A program made the translations under genes and the position numbers. The notes under the pieces were generated by a model that was not told the DNA's origin, made no database searches, and worked only from the letters and a program-made list of their open reading frames with translations. This document shows, piece after piece, positions 15,361 to 24,941 of a DNA stretch of 64,000 nucleotides. This stretch comes from Cupriavidus plantarum (GTDB lineage: Bacteria; Pseudomonadota; Gammaproteobacteria; Burkholderiales; Burkholderiaceae): assembly GCF_905397285.1 (NCBI RefSeq), contig NZ_CAJPUX010000005.1, positions 310,001-374,000 on the forward strand, written 5' to 3'. How positions within the stretch are numbered: position 1 is the first letter of the stretch; each line of letters opens with the position of its first letter.

Positions 15361-18300
15361 ACGCCATTACACCCCCTGCGTCCCTTGCGTCCGGTACGCC
15401 CCACGTGCGCGATGCCGCGCGCGTGTCGCTGCCCGTGGCCACGGTCTTTGGCCACGTCGTGCGGCCTGCTGGCGGGTTGGGGCGGCTGGTGTCCTTCGAT
15501 GCGGAAGCGGCGCGGCGGTGCGCGGGCGTTGTCGACGTCGTGCGGCGCGGCGATTTCCTTGCCGTGGTCGCAGCGTCGGTCGAGCAGGCGGAAGCCGGGG
15601 CGCAGGCGTTGCGGGCGGTGTGGGAAGGGCCAGACCCTTCGCCAGCGGTGACGCGCGTGCATCGGATTGCCGGGTATGGAGATGCCGATGCGATCTTCGC
15701 GGGCGCCTCGGCGGGGGACGGAGCAGGTGCGCAAGCCCGCGCATCGGCATCGGGTCCAGCGGGCGCATCGACGTCGATATCGACGTCGATATCGACGTCG
15801 GCACCGGCACAGGGTGGCGACGCCGTGTATCGCTGGCCGCTGATCGCGCCGCGATCGGACGCGTGCGGCACGGCCATCGCGCACTGGCGCGACGGCACCA
15901 TGGTCGTCTGGCTGGCGGGCGCCCAACCCAGCGCGCTCAGGCTAGAGGTGGCCGCGCTGCTGAGCCTGCCCGAGACACAGGTGGCCATCGTCTGCGATCC
16001 GGACCCGCCCGCCGGGCACGACGACTTCTGCGCGCGCCAGGCCGCTGCCGACGCCGCGCTGCTCGCCCACGCGGTAAGGCGCCCCGTGCGCGTGACATTC
16101 CGCGCCGATCCCGCCGCGTTCGCGCCCAGGCTGACGCTCGCCGTACGGAGCACGCTCGGACCTGCCTCGGCCTACCGCATCAACGCCTCCACCACCGCCG
16201 GCGCCGACACGCCCATCGCGCTGCTGCAAACCGGCACGACGGTGCCGTATGCCGACGCGGGGGCAAGCGGCCATGACCCCGTGGCGGACGGCGGCACACT
16301 CGTCCCGCCATACGCCCCCGAACACCTGACCGTCACGGCGACGCTGCCGCCTGACGCTTCCGCAAACCCCATCGCCACCGCTCCCACCGCTCCCACCGAA
16401 GTCGCCGCGCGCGCGCATGTGTTTGCGCACGAGTCCCAGCTCGACGAGCTCGCGGTGCGGGCGGCTGTGGATCCCATCGCCCTGCGGCTCCAATGGCTCG
16501 ACGACACCACCGGCAGCCAGCTGATCGAACGCGTCGCGGCGCAGGCCGGCTGGAATGGGCCCTTGGGTAGTCGTATGCAGGCGAGCGACGCCATCCGCCG
16601 CGGCCGTGGATTCGCCTATGCCCGCGCCATCGACATCGAGAACGGGCGCCCGACCCAGACTTGGTCGGCATGGGTCGCGGACGTGGAAGTCGACGCCCGC
16701 ACCGGCGACATCAGCGTAACGCGCGTCACGGTGGGGCATGAGCGCGAAGACCACGCGTCGCCCGCGCGCCCCACCCCGCTGCGGGATGACATCGCCTCCG
16801 CCACGCGGCAGCTGACGACGGGCGGCACCGGCTACGACGACTGGGGGTCGAGCGCGTCGCAAGCCATCGCGACCCAGACACACGCGCTCGCCGACCCGAC
16901 GCATGCGTCCACCCAACCGTCCCACACCGTTGCCCGGCAACCCCAGGTGAACGTCGTCGGCGCCCTGGCCGGCGGCGCCTCCGCCACGCTACCCGCCGCC
17001 GCCGCGGTGGCCAACGCGATCCACGATGCCACGGGCATCCGCCTGCGCGAACCGCCGTTCAGCGCGGGCGAGATCCGCCAAGGACTCGCATCGCGCGAAC
17101 CCTCCCCGCCACGCACACGAAAGCGCGGCTGGTTGCTCGCCGCACTGGCGCCCGTCACGGCATTCGCAGGCCTGTGCGCAACGATCCTGCCATGGCGCGC
17201 GCCCCTCGCCCCGGTAGCGCCGCCAGTGCCAGGCTTCTACTCCGCCGCCACGATCGAACGCGGTCGCCTCGTCGCCGCGGCCGGCGACTGCGCGGTCTGT
17301 CACACCGCCCCCGGCGGTACGCGCAATGCCGGCGGCCTCGCGCTGGAAACGCCATTCGGCACGGTGTACAGCACCAACATCACGCCCGACGAGAAGACGG
17401 GCATCGGCAACTGGTCATACGCCGCATTCGAGCGCGCGATGCGTGAAGGCATCCATCGCGACGGCCGCCGCCTCTATCCTGCGTTCCCCTACACGGCGTT
17501 CGCCAAGGTGACCGATGCCGACATGCAGGCGCTCTACGCCTACCTGATGTCGGCCGAACCCGTGAGCGCGCGCCCGCCCGAAACGAAGCTCGATTTCCCC
17601 TTCAACCTGCGCCCCGCGCTGGCGGGCTGGAATGCGCTGTTCCATCGCAACACGCCGTTCGAACCCGTCGCCAACCGCTCCGCGCAGTGGAATCGCGGCG
17701 CCTATCTGGCGGAAGGCCTCGGCCATTGCAGCGCCTGCCATTCGCCCCGCAACGCGCTCGGCGCCGAACAAGGCGGCAGGGCCTATCTGACCGGCGGCAT
17801 GGCGGAAGGCTGGGAAGCCCCGGCGTTGACCGCGCTGTCGAAATCGCCCGTGCCATGGACCGAGGAAGACCTGTTCCAGTACCTGCGAACGGGGTATGCC
17901 GCGCGGCATGGCGCGGCGGCGGGGCCGATGGCGCCCGTGGTGGAAAGCCTGCGCGAGCTACCGGAGAGCGATGTGCGGGCGATCGCGCACTATGTGGCCT
18001 CGTTCAGCGCGCCGGCGGCGGCATCGGCCCCGGCGGCGGCATCGGCCGCTACATCGGCCGTTACATCGGCCGTTACGCGGCCCGACGCGCAGGTACGGGC
18101 CATCGAGGCACGCAGCGAAGCGATGGGGCAGCGGCTGAACGGCAGCGCCGGCCGCCTGTATCAGGCAGCGTGCGCGGTGTGTCATCAGAGCCAGGGCGGT
18201 GTGCCGCAGTTCGGCGTCAAGCCCTCGCTCGCCGTGAACACGAACCTGCATAGCGCGCGGCCGGACAACGTCATTCAGGCGGTATTGCACGGCATTTCGG

Positions 18301-18470
18301 CGCCGCCCCATGCGGGCATCGGATACATGCCGGGCTTTGCCGACAGCCTGGACGATGAACAAATCAGCGGTCTGGTGCATTATCTGCGCGAACGCTTCGC
18401 GCCCGACGCGCCCAAATGGAGCGGCGTGGAGGAAGCCGTCGCGAAGATTCGCCGGCAGGCCACGCATTGA
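15357..18470 (+). CDS. nicB: NicB-like subunit: degenerate molybdopterin domain + membrane segment + three cytochrome c domains
   Basis: 1037 residues. Residues 1 to about 580 follow the xanthine-dehydrogenase large-subunit fold but start at its middle domain, skipping the first cofactor segment. The GxGE(S/A) active-site loop has become ALAGGASATLP with no Glu, and the substrate loop CYGRNC has become AGHDDFC. A hydrophobic segment (GWLLAALAPVTAFAGLCATI, about residue 590) is followed by three heme sites CxxCH: CAVCH (about 644), CSACH (about 790), CAVCH (about 938). The cytochrome part looks functional, sending electrons to the respiratory chain. The molybdopterin part looks non-catalytic. 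Ala/Ser-rich repeats mark the linkers. Confidence 0.85.
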   Translation: MNAITPPASLASGTPHVRDAARVSLPVATVFGHVVRPAGGLGRLVSFDAEAARRCAGVVDVVRRGDFLAVVAASVEQAEAGAQALRAVWEGPDPSPAVTRVHRIAGYGDADAIFAGASAGDGAGAQARASASGPAGASTSISTSISTSAPAQGGDAVYRWPLIAPRSDACGTAIAHWRDGTMVVWLAGAQPSALRLEVAALLSLPETQVAIVCDPDPPAGHDDFCARQAAADAALLAHAVRRPVRVTFRADPAAFAPRLTLAVRSTLGPASAYRINASTTAGADTPIALLQTGTTVPYADAGASGHDPVADGGTLVPPYAPEHLTVTATLPPDASANPIATAPTAPTEVAARAHVFAHESQLDELAVRAAVDPIALRLQWLDDTTGSQLIERVAAQAGWNGPLGSRMQASDAIRRGRGFAYARAIDIENGRPTQTWSAWVADVEVDARTGDISVTRVTVGHEREDHASPARPTPLRDDIASATRQLTTGGTGYDDWGSSASQAIATQTHALADPTHASTQPSHTVARQPQVNVVGALAGGASATLPAAAAVANAIHDATGIRLREPPFSAGEIRQGLASREPSPPRTRKRGWLLAALAPVTAFAGLCATILPWRAPLAPVAPPVPGFYSAATIERGRLVAAAGDCAVCHTAPGGTRNAGGLALETPFGTVYSTNITPDEKTGIGNWSYAAFERAMREGIHRDGRRLYPAFPYTAFAKVTDADMQALYAYLMSAEPVSARPPETKLDFPFNLRPALAGWNALFHRNTPFEPVANRSAQWNRGAYLAEGLGHCSACHSPRNALGAEQGGRAYLTGGMAEGWEAPALTALSKSPVPWTEEDLFQYLRTGYAARHGAAAGPMAPVVESLRELPESDVRAIAHYVASFSAPAAASAPAAASAATSAVTSAVTRPDAQVRAIEARSEAMGQRLNGSAGRLYQAACAVCHQSQGGVPQFGVKPSLAVNTNLHSARPDNVIQAVLHGISAPPHAGIGYMPGFADSLDDEQISGLVHYLRERFAPDAPKWSGVEEAVAKIRRQATH
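15767..15800 (+). repeat. Tandem 12-bp palindromic units in the nicB-like gene
   Basis: ATCGACGTCGAT is repeated nearly three times, coding for an S-I-S-T-S low-complexity linker. Each unit is its own reverse complement, a likely slippage-prone site. It is in frame. Confidence 0.8.
18044..18078 (+). repeat. Short tandem units in the inter-cytochrome linker
   Basis: ACATCGGCCGTT is repeated from a preceding GGCATCGGCC run, coding for an Ala/Ser/Thr linker between the second and third heme domains of the nicB-like protein. It keeps the frame. Confidence 0.6.
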
Positions 18471-18653
18471 CAGGCTTTGACCGTAGCTTCACACACAGCT
18501 TCAACCGGCAGCATCCAACAGAATCGATAGAAAAGTCGATCGTACGCCAGCTGGCGCGGACCTTGCAGACCGCAGCGCATCCATGCAAGGCCGCCCCAGT
18601 TCGGTGACATCTCGGGTATACAAACGAAGGCGAACACAGGATAAGGAGCGAAG

Positions 18654-20081
18654 ATGCACTCCCCGTATCAAGACAGCGCGGCTGCCCTGCCCCCGGGCCT
18701 CTCCCACTCGGGCGCCGCTTCCACCGACATGCGCGATGGCGCGCCATCGTCGGCCTCCCGCCCCTCGGCATCCGGCAGCGTTTCGCTGGAGTCCGGCATT
18801 CGTGCCGCCGGCGTTGGCAAGTTCCAGTACCGCCTGTTCGTCATCTTCGGCCTCGTGTGGCTGGCCGATGCCATGCAGGTGCTCTCCATCGGCTTCAGCG
18901 CGCCCTCGATCGCCAAGACCTTCGGCATTACGGTGCCGCAGGCCCTGCAGACCGGCACGTTCTTCTTCGTCGGGATGCTCATCGGCGCCTTCGTATTCGG
19001 CCGCCTCGCCGACCGCATCGGGCGCCGCCCCGTGCTGCTGATGGCTGTGATCATCGACGCGGTGTGCGGCGTCGCCTCGGCCTTCGTGCCGGAGTTCACG
19101 TGGCTGCTGGTGCTGCGCTTCCTGACGGGCGTCGGCGTCGGCGGCACGCTGCCTGTGGACTACACGATGATGGCCGAGTTTCTGCCCAGCGACCGCCGCG
19201 GGCGCTGGCTGGTGCTGCTCGAATCGTTCTGGGCCATCGGCACCATCTGCCTCGCGCTACTGGCGCTGGCCGCGCTGTCCTATGGCGATCAAGCCTGGCG
19301 CATGATCTTCCTCGTGACGGGCATCCCCGCGCTGATCGGCGTCGTGCTGCGCTTCTATATTCCCGAGTCGCCGATGTTCCTGAACCGCAGCGGCCGCTCG
19401 GACGAAGCCCGCAAGGTGCTCGAACGCGTGGCGAAGGTCAACGGCAGCACGGCCGAGATTCCCCCGCTGCAATCCGAGCGCGCCGAGCCGAAATCCGTGT
19501 TCGCGCTGTTCTCCGGCAGCTTCCGCCGCCGCAGCCTGGCGCTGCTGCTCGCGTGGGCGCTCATCTCCATCGCCTACTACGGCGTCTTCGTCTACCTGCC
19601 CATCAAGCTCAGCGCGGAAGGCTTCGCCTTCATGCGCGGCCAGGTCTTCCTCGTGCTGCTGGCTATCGTGCAGTTGCCGGGCTTTGCGCTGTCCGCATAC
19701 GGGGTCGAACGCTGGGGCCGCAAGCCGACGCTGATCGGTTTCCTCGTACTCAGCGCGGCGGGGTGCATGCTGTACAGCCTCGGCACCTCGCCTGCCGTGG
19801 TCATCGGCTCGACGCTGCTGATGAGCTTCTCGCTACTCGGCACATGGGGCGCGCTTTACGCGTTCACGCCCGAGGTCTATCCGACCGACCTTCGGGCCAC
19901 GGGCATGGGCACCGCGGGCGCGGTGGCGCGCTTCGGCGGGCTGTTCGCGCCCGCGATCATCGCGCCCGTCATGGCGACGCATTTCACGCTGGCGCTCGCG
20001 ATGATCTCGACGATGCTGTTGATCGGCGCGTTCGCGATCGGCGCGGTCAACGTGGAATCGAAGAACCGCGCGCTCGACTGA
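18654..20081 (+). CDS. MFS transporter, NiaP-like (probable nicotinate uptake)
   Basis: 475 residues with twelve predicted membrane helices. After a polar N-terminal extension of about 50 residues, VGKFQYRLFVIFGLVWLADAM matches the N-terminal signature of NiaP niacin transporters. MFS loops GRLADRIGRRP and RWGRKPT are present, as is PESPMFLNRSGR after helix 6. AAGGAG lies 7 bp before ATG. It lies 183 bp behind the nicB-like gene with no obvious terminator between, so it may be the last gene of the nicCAB transcript, supplying nicotinate. Substrate is inferred from family and context. Confidence 0.85.
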   Translation: MHSPYQDSAAALPPGLSHSGAASTDMRDGAPSSASRPSASGSVSLESGIRAAGVGKFQYRLFVIFGLVWLADAMQVLSIGFSAPSIAKTFGITVPQALQTGTFFFVGMLIGAFVFGRLADRIGRRPVLLMAVIIDAVCGVASAFVPEFTWLLVLRFLTGVGVGGTLPVDYTMMAEFLPSDRRGRWLVLLESFWAIGTICLALLALAALSYGDQAWRMIFLVTGIPALIGVVLRFYIPESPMFLNRSGRSDEARKVLERVAKVNGSTAEIPPLQSERAEPKSVFALFSGSFRRRSLALLLAWALISIAYYGVFVYLPIKLSAEGFAFMRGQVFLVLLAIVQLPGFALSAYGVERWGRKPTLIGFLVLSAAGCMLYSLGTSPAVVIGSTLLMSFSLLGTWGALYAFTPEVYPTDLRATGMGTAGAVARFGGLFAPAIIAPVMATHFTLALAMISTMLLIGAFAIGAVNVESKNRALD

Positions 20082-20089
20082 CCGGCGGC

Positions 20090-21037
20090 TCACGCCGTCA
20101 CCCCGCGCAGGACACGCTCCCAGTCCGCCACGAAGCGGTCGATGCCAAAGCGTTCCTGCGCGGTTTTCGCGGCACGCGCTCCCCAGCGCGCCGCAAGCAC
20201 GGGATCCTCGAGCAATGCGCGCATGACCTCGGCGAGTCGGTCCGTATCCGTGTCCACGTATCCATTCTGTCCGCGCTCGATCACCGCGGCGAGTTCCGTC
20301 GTCGCCAGTCCCACTACCGGCATGCCGATGGCCATCGCTTCCACCACCGCGAGGCCCAGGCTCGTATAGCGGATCGGGTGGAAGAAGAACCGGTAGCGCG
20401 ACATGAACGCCGCCACCTCCGGATTCGGCACCTCCCCAAGGCCGCCCGCGGCGCGCGCATCCATGCCGATCAGGTCCAGCGGCACGCGCTCGCGCATCGC
20501 CGCAAAGACATCCGCGCCCAACCGTCGGCCGCGCCGCGTCAGGTGATTGACCACGCTGATGCCGCGCGAGAGCGCGCCCGTATAGCGAACCTGCGGATCC
20601 ACGAGCACGCCATGTTCGACCACGCAGGCCGGCGTCACGCCGTTGTCCCACATCAACGCATTGAACGGCGTCACATGCACCAGCAGCACGTCGCGATCCT
20701 GCACCGGATGCAGGGTGTCGGTCGGATGCCCCTGCGGCGGATCGTGTTCGAGGAACAGCGTCGGCAGCGCGCGCTGCGCGGGCGTCAGCAGCGCATCGCG
20801 GTCGCGCGCGAAGTGGTCGCGATGCTGGAACAGCACGCAATCGAACTCGCGATCGCGCACGGCGTCCCATGGCACCTCGTGTACATTGCCGCCCCATGGC
20901 AGCGCCCCGCCGACGCCCGCGTATCCCGGCGGATAGCCGGGTTTCGTCACGAGGTACAGGTCGTGCGGAATCTGCGAGAGGTAGTACAGATAGTTGCCGT
21001 GGACGTGCCACGTCAGGATCCGCAGGCGTTCACGCAT
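20090..21037 (-). CDS. Glycosyltransferase, GT4-like
   Basis: 315 residues, shorter than most GT4 enzymes. The C-terminal half has the GT-B signature FFFHPIRYTSLGLAVVEAMAIGMPVVGLATTELAAVI, with the E-x7-E type nucleotide-sugar motif. The N-terminal half begins LRILTWHVHGNYLYYLSQIPHD. It is the last gene of the eight-gene minus-strand set; its start overlaps the stop of the GT9 gene by 8 bp. Donor and acceptor are unknown. Glycan assembly role inferred from neighbours. Confidence 0.82.
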   Translation of the reverse strand: MRERLRILTWHVHGNYLYYLSQIPHDLYLVTKPGYPPGYAGVGGALPWGGNVHEVPWDAVRDREFDCVLFQHRDHFARDRDALLTPAQRALPTLFLEHDPPQGHPTDTLHPVQDRDVLLVHVTPFNALMWDNGVTPACVVEHGVLVDPQVRYTGALSRGISVVNHLTRRGRRLGADVFAAMRERVPLDLIGMDARAAGGLGEVPNPEVAAFMSRYRFFFHPIRYTSLGLAVVEAMAIGMPVVGLATTELAAVIERGQNGYVDTDTDRLAEVMRALLEDPVLAARWGARAAKTAQERFGIDRFVADWERVLRGVTA

Positions 21038-22154
21038 GTTCGAGTTCTCCCTCGCGCCGTGCCGCCTCGTCCAGCACGTGTTCGATGGCCCGCATCACGT
21101 CGTCCACGCCGATATGCACGGCGCACGGATGCCCCAGCGGGCATTTCTCCCACCCGCACGGACGGCATGGCGGCCAGTCCGCCAGCACGCGATGCAGCGA
21201 GGTGTCCAGCGGCGCCCAGCGCGGACTGTCGCTGCCGCATGACACCACGACACTCGGCGTATCCATCGCGGCGGCGATATGCGACGCACCCGTGTCGTTG
21301 CAGACGAGCAGCCGCGCCTGGCCAATCAGCGCGGCCATCGTACCCAGTGTCGTCTGCCCTCCGAGGTTGATGACCTCGATGCCGCACTGCCCGGCCAGCC
21401 GCGCATCGAGCGGAAGTTCGTCCGGGGCGCCCGTCACCACGACGGGCCAGCGTTCGCGCAGCCGCCGCGCGACCTCCGCGAAACGCTCGACGGGCCATCG
21501 GCGCGACAACATGCGCGCGCCAGGATGCACGCACACATAGCCGCGCGGCTGCAACCCGTATCGGTCGGCCAGCGCGCGCCACCCCGCGTGGTCGACGGCG
21601 CGCAGCGGAAATGCCAGATGCGCGTCGGCGGTGGGATACCCCAGTGCGCGCGGCAGCGCGAGCAGCCGCTCGATCTCGTTTCCGTCGGGCCACGTCACCA
21701 GCAACTCGCCGCCATGGCGATGGACGCCCGCTTCCGCCGTCGATGCACAGTAACCCGCCATCTCCCGCGCTTCGAAGCGCCGCACCACCTCGTTGCTGAG
21801 CGTGCCGCTGCCATGCAGCTGGATCGCCAGATCGAAGCGGCGCGCGCGCGCCTCCGCATAGAACGCGGCCGCCGCGTCGGCGCGATACGGCTGTTCCGGC
21901 ATGCCCGGCATGCCGGGAAATGCCATGAAGTCATCGACAAGCTCCGCGAAACGCGACGCGAAGTCGCTTGCCCATGGCAGCCCGACGAGCGTGATGTGCG
22001 CATAGGGCTCGCCTTCCCGCAGCGCGCGCAGCGCCGGCACCGCGCACAGCATGTCGCCCAGTTGCAGCGCGCGGAAGACGGCGATGCGGCGCCGGCCCGG
22101 ATCGTCCTGCGTGCGCGCCTTGGGCATCTCCGCCGTTTCAAGGATTGCCGTCAT
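21030..22154 (-). CDS. Glycosyltransferase family 9 (heptosyltransferase-like)
   Basis: 374 residues of GT-B fold. RIAVFRALQLGDMLCAVPALRAL is the GT9 N-terminus; CVHPGARMLSRRWPVERFAEVARRL and LIGQARLLVCNDTGASHIAAAMDTPSVVV are the ADP-heptose-transferase motifs (N-D-T-G-x-x-H). A Cys-rich segment WPPCRPCGWEKCPLGHPC near the C-terminus is typical of GT9 proteins from secondary-glycan clusters. ATG 22154 overlaps the stop of the GT2 gene by 4 bp; the longer open frame upstream is a shadow of that gene. Confidence 0.88.
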   Translation of the reverse strand: MTAILETAEMPKARTQDDPGRRRIAVFRALQLGDMLCAVPALRALREGEPYAHITLVGLPWASDFASRFAELVDDFMAFPGMPGMPEQPYRADAAAAFYAEARARRFDLAIQLHGSGTLSNEVVRRFEAREMAGYCASTAEAGVHRHGGELLVTWPDGNEIERLLALPRALGYPTADAHLAFPLRAVDHAGWRALADRYGLQPRGYVCVHPGARMLSRRWPVERFAEVARRLRERWPVVVTGAPDELPLDARLAGQCGIEVINLGGQTTLGTMAALIGQARLLVCNDTGASHIAAAMDTPSVVVSCGSDSPRWAPLDTSLHRVLADWPPCRPCGWEKCPLGHPCAVHIGVDDVMRAIEHVLDEAARREGELEHA

Positions 22155-23137
22155 AGGAACACCGTTCGGAAATGCAACGCGCCGCGAATCCGCCAGTACA
22201 GCGACAGCGGCGGAATGACGATCGACGTCACCGCCATCTCGGCCACGTGCGCGGGGGTCAGCGCCGCGCCTTTCAGACGGCGCGCGCAAAAGGCGGCCGT
22301 GATTGCGAGCCAGACACATGCCGCCGCGGCCGCCACATCGCCGCGCCCGATCAGCGTTGCCACGAACGCGACCAGCAATGCGCCCACGGCCACGTAGTAG
22401 TCCCAGGGCGGCACGCGGCGGATGCGCTGGCGATAGGCGATCGGATGCTTCTTGTACAGCAGCGCGTCGAAGAACACCTTCGCCTGCGCCGAGACACTGC
22501 TGCCCCAGCGCGTCGGCCGCACCGGATGTTCGACCACCGCGTTGCCGGCACGGCCCACCGGACCCGCGAGCTGCTCGAGACGGAACTGGAGGTCGGAGTC
22601 CTCGCGCCACGCGCGGCGGAAGCGTTCGTCGAAACCGCCGACGCGTTCGAGCGCCAGCCGGCGCACGAAGCAATTGGCCGTCACGAACTCCGCCTGCGCG
22701 AGGCCGCCGGTGTCGCGCTCATGGTCGGTGGGGCGCGTGGGCATCGGCACGACGACGTTCCCGGCGGCGGCGCTCCACGCGGGCGCGGCCGCGAGCGCGA
22801 TGTAGCCCTCGCAGACCCAGTCCGGGCGCGGCACGGTATCGTCGTCCGTGAATGCGACGATATCCGCGCGCGCCATGCGCCAGCCTACGTTGCGCGCCCC
22901 GGCAGGTCCCTGCGTACGCGTCACCGCGACGTACCGCAGCGCGATGCGGGGATGATGCGCCGCGAGTTCGGCGACGAGTTCCGCGATGCGCCGCTCGCAG
23001 CCATCGTCGGCCACGATGATCTCGAAGCCGCGCGGATCGATCCGCTGGGCGCACAGCGCCAGCAGGCAACGCCGGAGCAGATCGGGACGGCGGTAGGTAG
23101 CAATGACGACCGAGACGATCGGATCAGGCGCTCGCAT
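22151..23137 (-). CDS. Membrane glycosyltransferase family 2
   Basis: 328 residues. The GT-A domain has VSVVIATYRRPDLLRRCL, the UDP-sugar Asp in IIVADDG and the metal-binding motif AFTDDDTVPR; GFDERFRRAWREDSDLQFRL supplies the catalytic ED motif. Two hydrophobic stretches (YYVAVGALLVAFVATLIG, VAAAAACVWLAITAAF) near the C-terminus anchor it in the inner membrane. ATG 23137 overlaps the carbamoyltransferase stop by 14 bp. Confidence 0.87.
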   Translation of the reverse strand: MRAPDPIVSVVIATYRRPDLLRRCLLALCAQRIDPRGFEIIVADDGCERRIAELVAELAAHHPRIALRYVAVTRTQGPAGARNVGWRMARADIVAFTDDDTVPRPDWVCEGYIALAAAPAWSAAAGNVVVPMPTRPTDHERDTGGLAQAEFVTANCFVRRLALERVGGFDERFRRAWREDSDLQFRLEQLAGPVGRAGNAVVEHPVRPTRWGSSVSAQAKVFFDALLYKKHPIAYRQRIRRVPPWDYYVAVGALLVAFVATLIGRGDVAAAAACVWLAITAAFCARRLKGAALTPAHVAEMAVTSIVIPPLSLYWRIRGALHFRTVFL

Positions 23138-24941
23138 CGGCCACCTCCGGTTTGCCCAATGCGTGGCTCTCCACCTGGCTCTCCGTTCCCGCGGCCGCTG
23201 CCGCGCTGGGCTTTTCCAGCACGAAAGCGCCGATGACCAGGGCATCCAGCGGGGACGTCCAGAAACATTCCACCGCATCGCGCGGCGTGCACACGATTGG
23301 CTCGCCGCGCGTGTTGAACGACGTGTTGACCAGCACGGGTACACCCGTACGTCGCTCGAACGCGGCCAGCACATCGTAGTACGCGGCGTTCTGGTCGCGG
23401 CGAATCGTCTGCACGCGCGCGGTACCGTCGACGTGCGTGACCGCGGGAATGCGCGCGGCCTGTGCCTCGATCACGTCGTAGATGAACAGCATGAACGGCG
23501 CCGCGCCAGATGCGGGCGGCTTGTCCGCGTGGAACCACTCGGCGACATGCTCCTGCATCACGACCGGCGCCACCGGGCGAAAATCCTCGCGGTCTTTGAT
23601 CTGGTTCAGCCGCTGCTGCATCGACGGGTCGATCGGCGACGCCAGAATCGATCGGGCGCCGAGCGCGCGCGGACCGAACTCCATGCGCCCCTGATACCAG
23701 CCGATGATCTTGTTCCGCGCGAGCAGCTCCGCCGCGTGTTCGGCGACGTTGTCCACGCGCCGATACGGCAGCTTCGACCAGTCGAGGAACGCCGCGATCT
23801 CGTCGTCGTCATAGGCCGGGCCCAGGTACGCATGTTCCATCGACCATTGTTTGGCCGGCCGCCCGCGCTGCTCATGGTCGACCCAGAGCGCGGCGCCAAG
23901 GGCGGTACCGGCATCGCCGGCGGCCGGCTGTACCCAGACTTCCTCGAACGGGCTGCGATCGCGGACGCGCGCGTTCATCACGCAGTTCAGCGCCACACCG
24001 CCAGCCATCGCGAGGCACGTCTCGCCCGTCTCGCGCGCGAGCCATGTCGTCATGTCCAGCACCGTTTCCTCGAGCACCTGCTGCAAAGAACGCGCGATAT
24101 CGAAATGCTCGGGGCCGAACACCGCGCCGCGCAGGCGCGCGGGCCCGAGCAGCGGTTCGAGGTCGACGTCGGCGACGCGATAGCCGCCCTCGCCATCGGT
24201 CGTCACGATCTGGCGAAACGCATCGACACGCGTCGGCTGCCCGTACGAGGCGAGCGCCATGACCTTGTACTCGTCAGACGAATGCAGGAAGCCAAGATGC
24301 CGTGTCACGCGTTCATAGAGGAGCCCGAGCGAGTCGGGCAAGTCGATCTGCTTGATGCGGCGATACGTCTCGCCATCGAACACGCCATAGCTCGTGGTCA
24401 CGCGTTCGCCGCGGCCGTCCATCGTCAACACGGCGCAGCGCGAGAACGGCGCGGCAAGGAACGCGCTCGCCTCGTGCCCCATATGGTGTTCGACGAAATG
24501 CCAGCGGAAGGGGCCATCGTGCCGGATGCCGCGAAACCGCGCGCCCAGGTGATGCGGGGCGCCTCCCGCGAGCTGCCGCGGCGCGTTGACGATGTAGGAC
24601 AGGAACAGCGGATCCCACGGCGAGGTCACGGGCCCGGCCGTGCCGGCGCCCGAGGGCTCGAGCGGCAATGCCAGCGTCTCGTCGCCGCGGCGTTCGCCAA
24701 GCAACAGTGCCGGATCGTACGAATACGCGATATGGTCGACGTCCTGCAGCGTGATGCCCGCCTCCGCGAGGCAATAGTCGATGGCATGATACGGCAGCTC
24801 CCATGCGCTGAACGGCACGGGGCGCTTGCCGTGCTTGATGTGCGTGAAGCGCTCGTCCTCCACCGCGGCGATCACCTCGCCGTCGCGAACGAGACAGGCT
24901 GCGGAGTCGTGATAGGCAGCATTGATGCCGAGAGTGAACAT
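23124..24941 (-). CDS. Carbamoyltransferase (NodU/CmcH/TobZ type)
   Basis: 605 residues: an N-terminal Kae1-like domain (MFTLGINAAYHDSAACLV, WHFVEHHMGHEASAF with metal-binding His) and a C-terminal YrdC-like domain (KIIGWYQGRMEFGPRALGARSILA, VLVNTSFNTRGEPIV). These enzymes carbamoylate hydroxyl groups of sugars or antibiotics using carbamoyl phosphate and ATP. GGAGGAAGAG precedes the start. The start lies 70 bp inside the preceding GT9 gene. Its presence suggests the glycan carries a carbamoyl group. Confidence 0.92.
   Translation of the reverse strand: MFTLGINAAYHDSAACLVRDGEVIAAVEDERFTHIKHGKRPVPFSAWELPYHAIDYCLAEAGITLQDVDHIAYSYDPALLLGERRGDETLALPLEPSGAGTAGPVTSPWDPLFLSYIVNAPRQLAGGAPHHLGARFRGIRHDGPFRWHFVEHHMGHEASAFLAAPFSRCAVLTMDGRGERVTTSYGVFDGETYRRIKQIDLPDSLGLLYERVTRHLGFLHSSDEYKVMALASYGQPTRVDAFRQIVTTDGEGGYRVADVDLEPLLGPARLRGAVFGPEHFDIARSLQQVLEETVLDMTTWLARETGETCLAMAGGVALNCVMNARVRDRSPFEEVWVQPAAGDAGTALGAALWVDHEQRGRPAKQWSMEHAYLGPAYDDDEIAAFLDWSKLPYRRVDNVAEHAAELLARNKIIGWYQGRMEFGPRALGARSILASPIDPSMQQRLNQIKDREDFRPVAPVVMQEHVAEWFHADKPPASGAAPFMLFIYDVIEAQAARIPAVTHVDGTARVQTIRRDQNAAYYDVLAAFERRTGVPVLVNTSFNTRGEPIVCTPRDAVECFWTSPLDALVIGAFVLEKPSAAAAAGTESQVESHALGKPEVADASA

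Noticed and set aside
18857..21370. 837-residue plus-strand open frame
   Set aside because: It is out of frame with the MFS gene and antisense to the two glycosyltransferases; its composition is the Arg/His-rich kind typical of shadow frames in GC-rich DNA.
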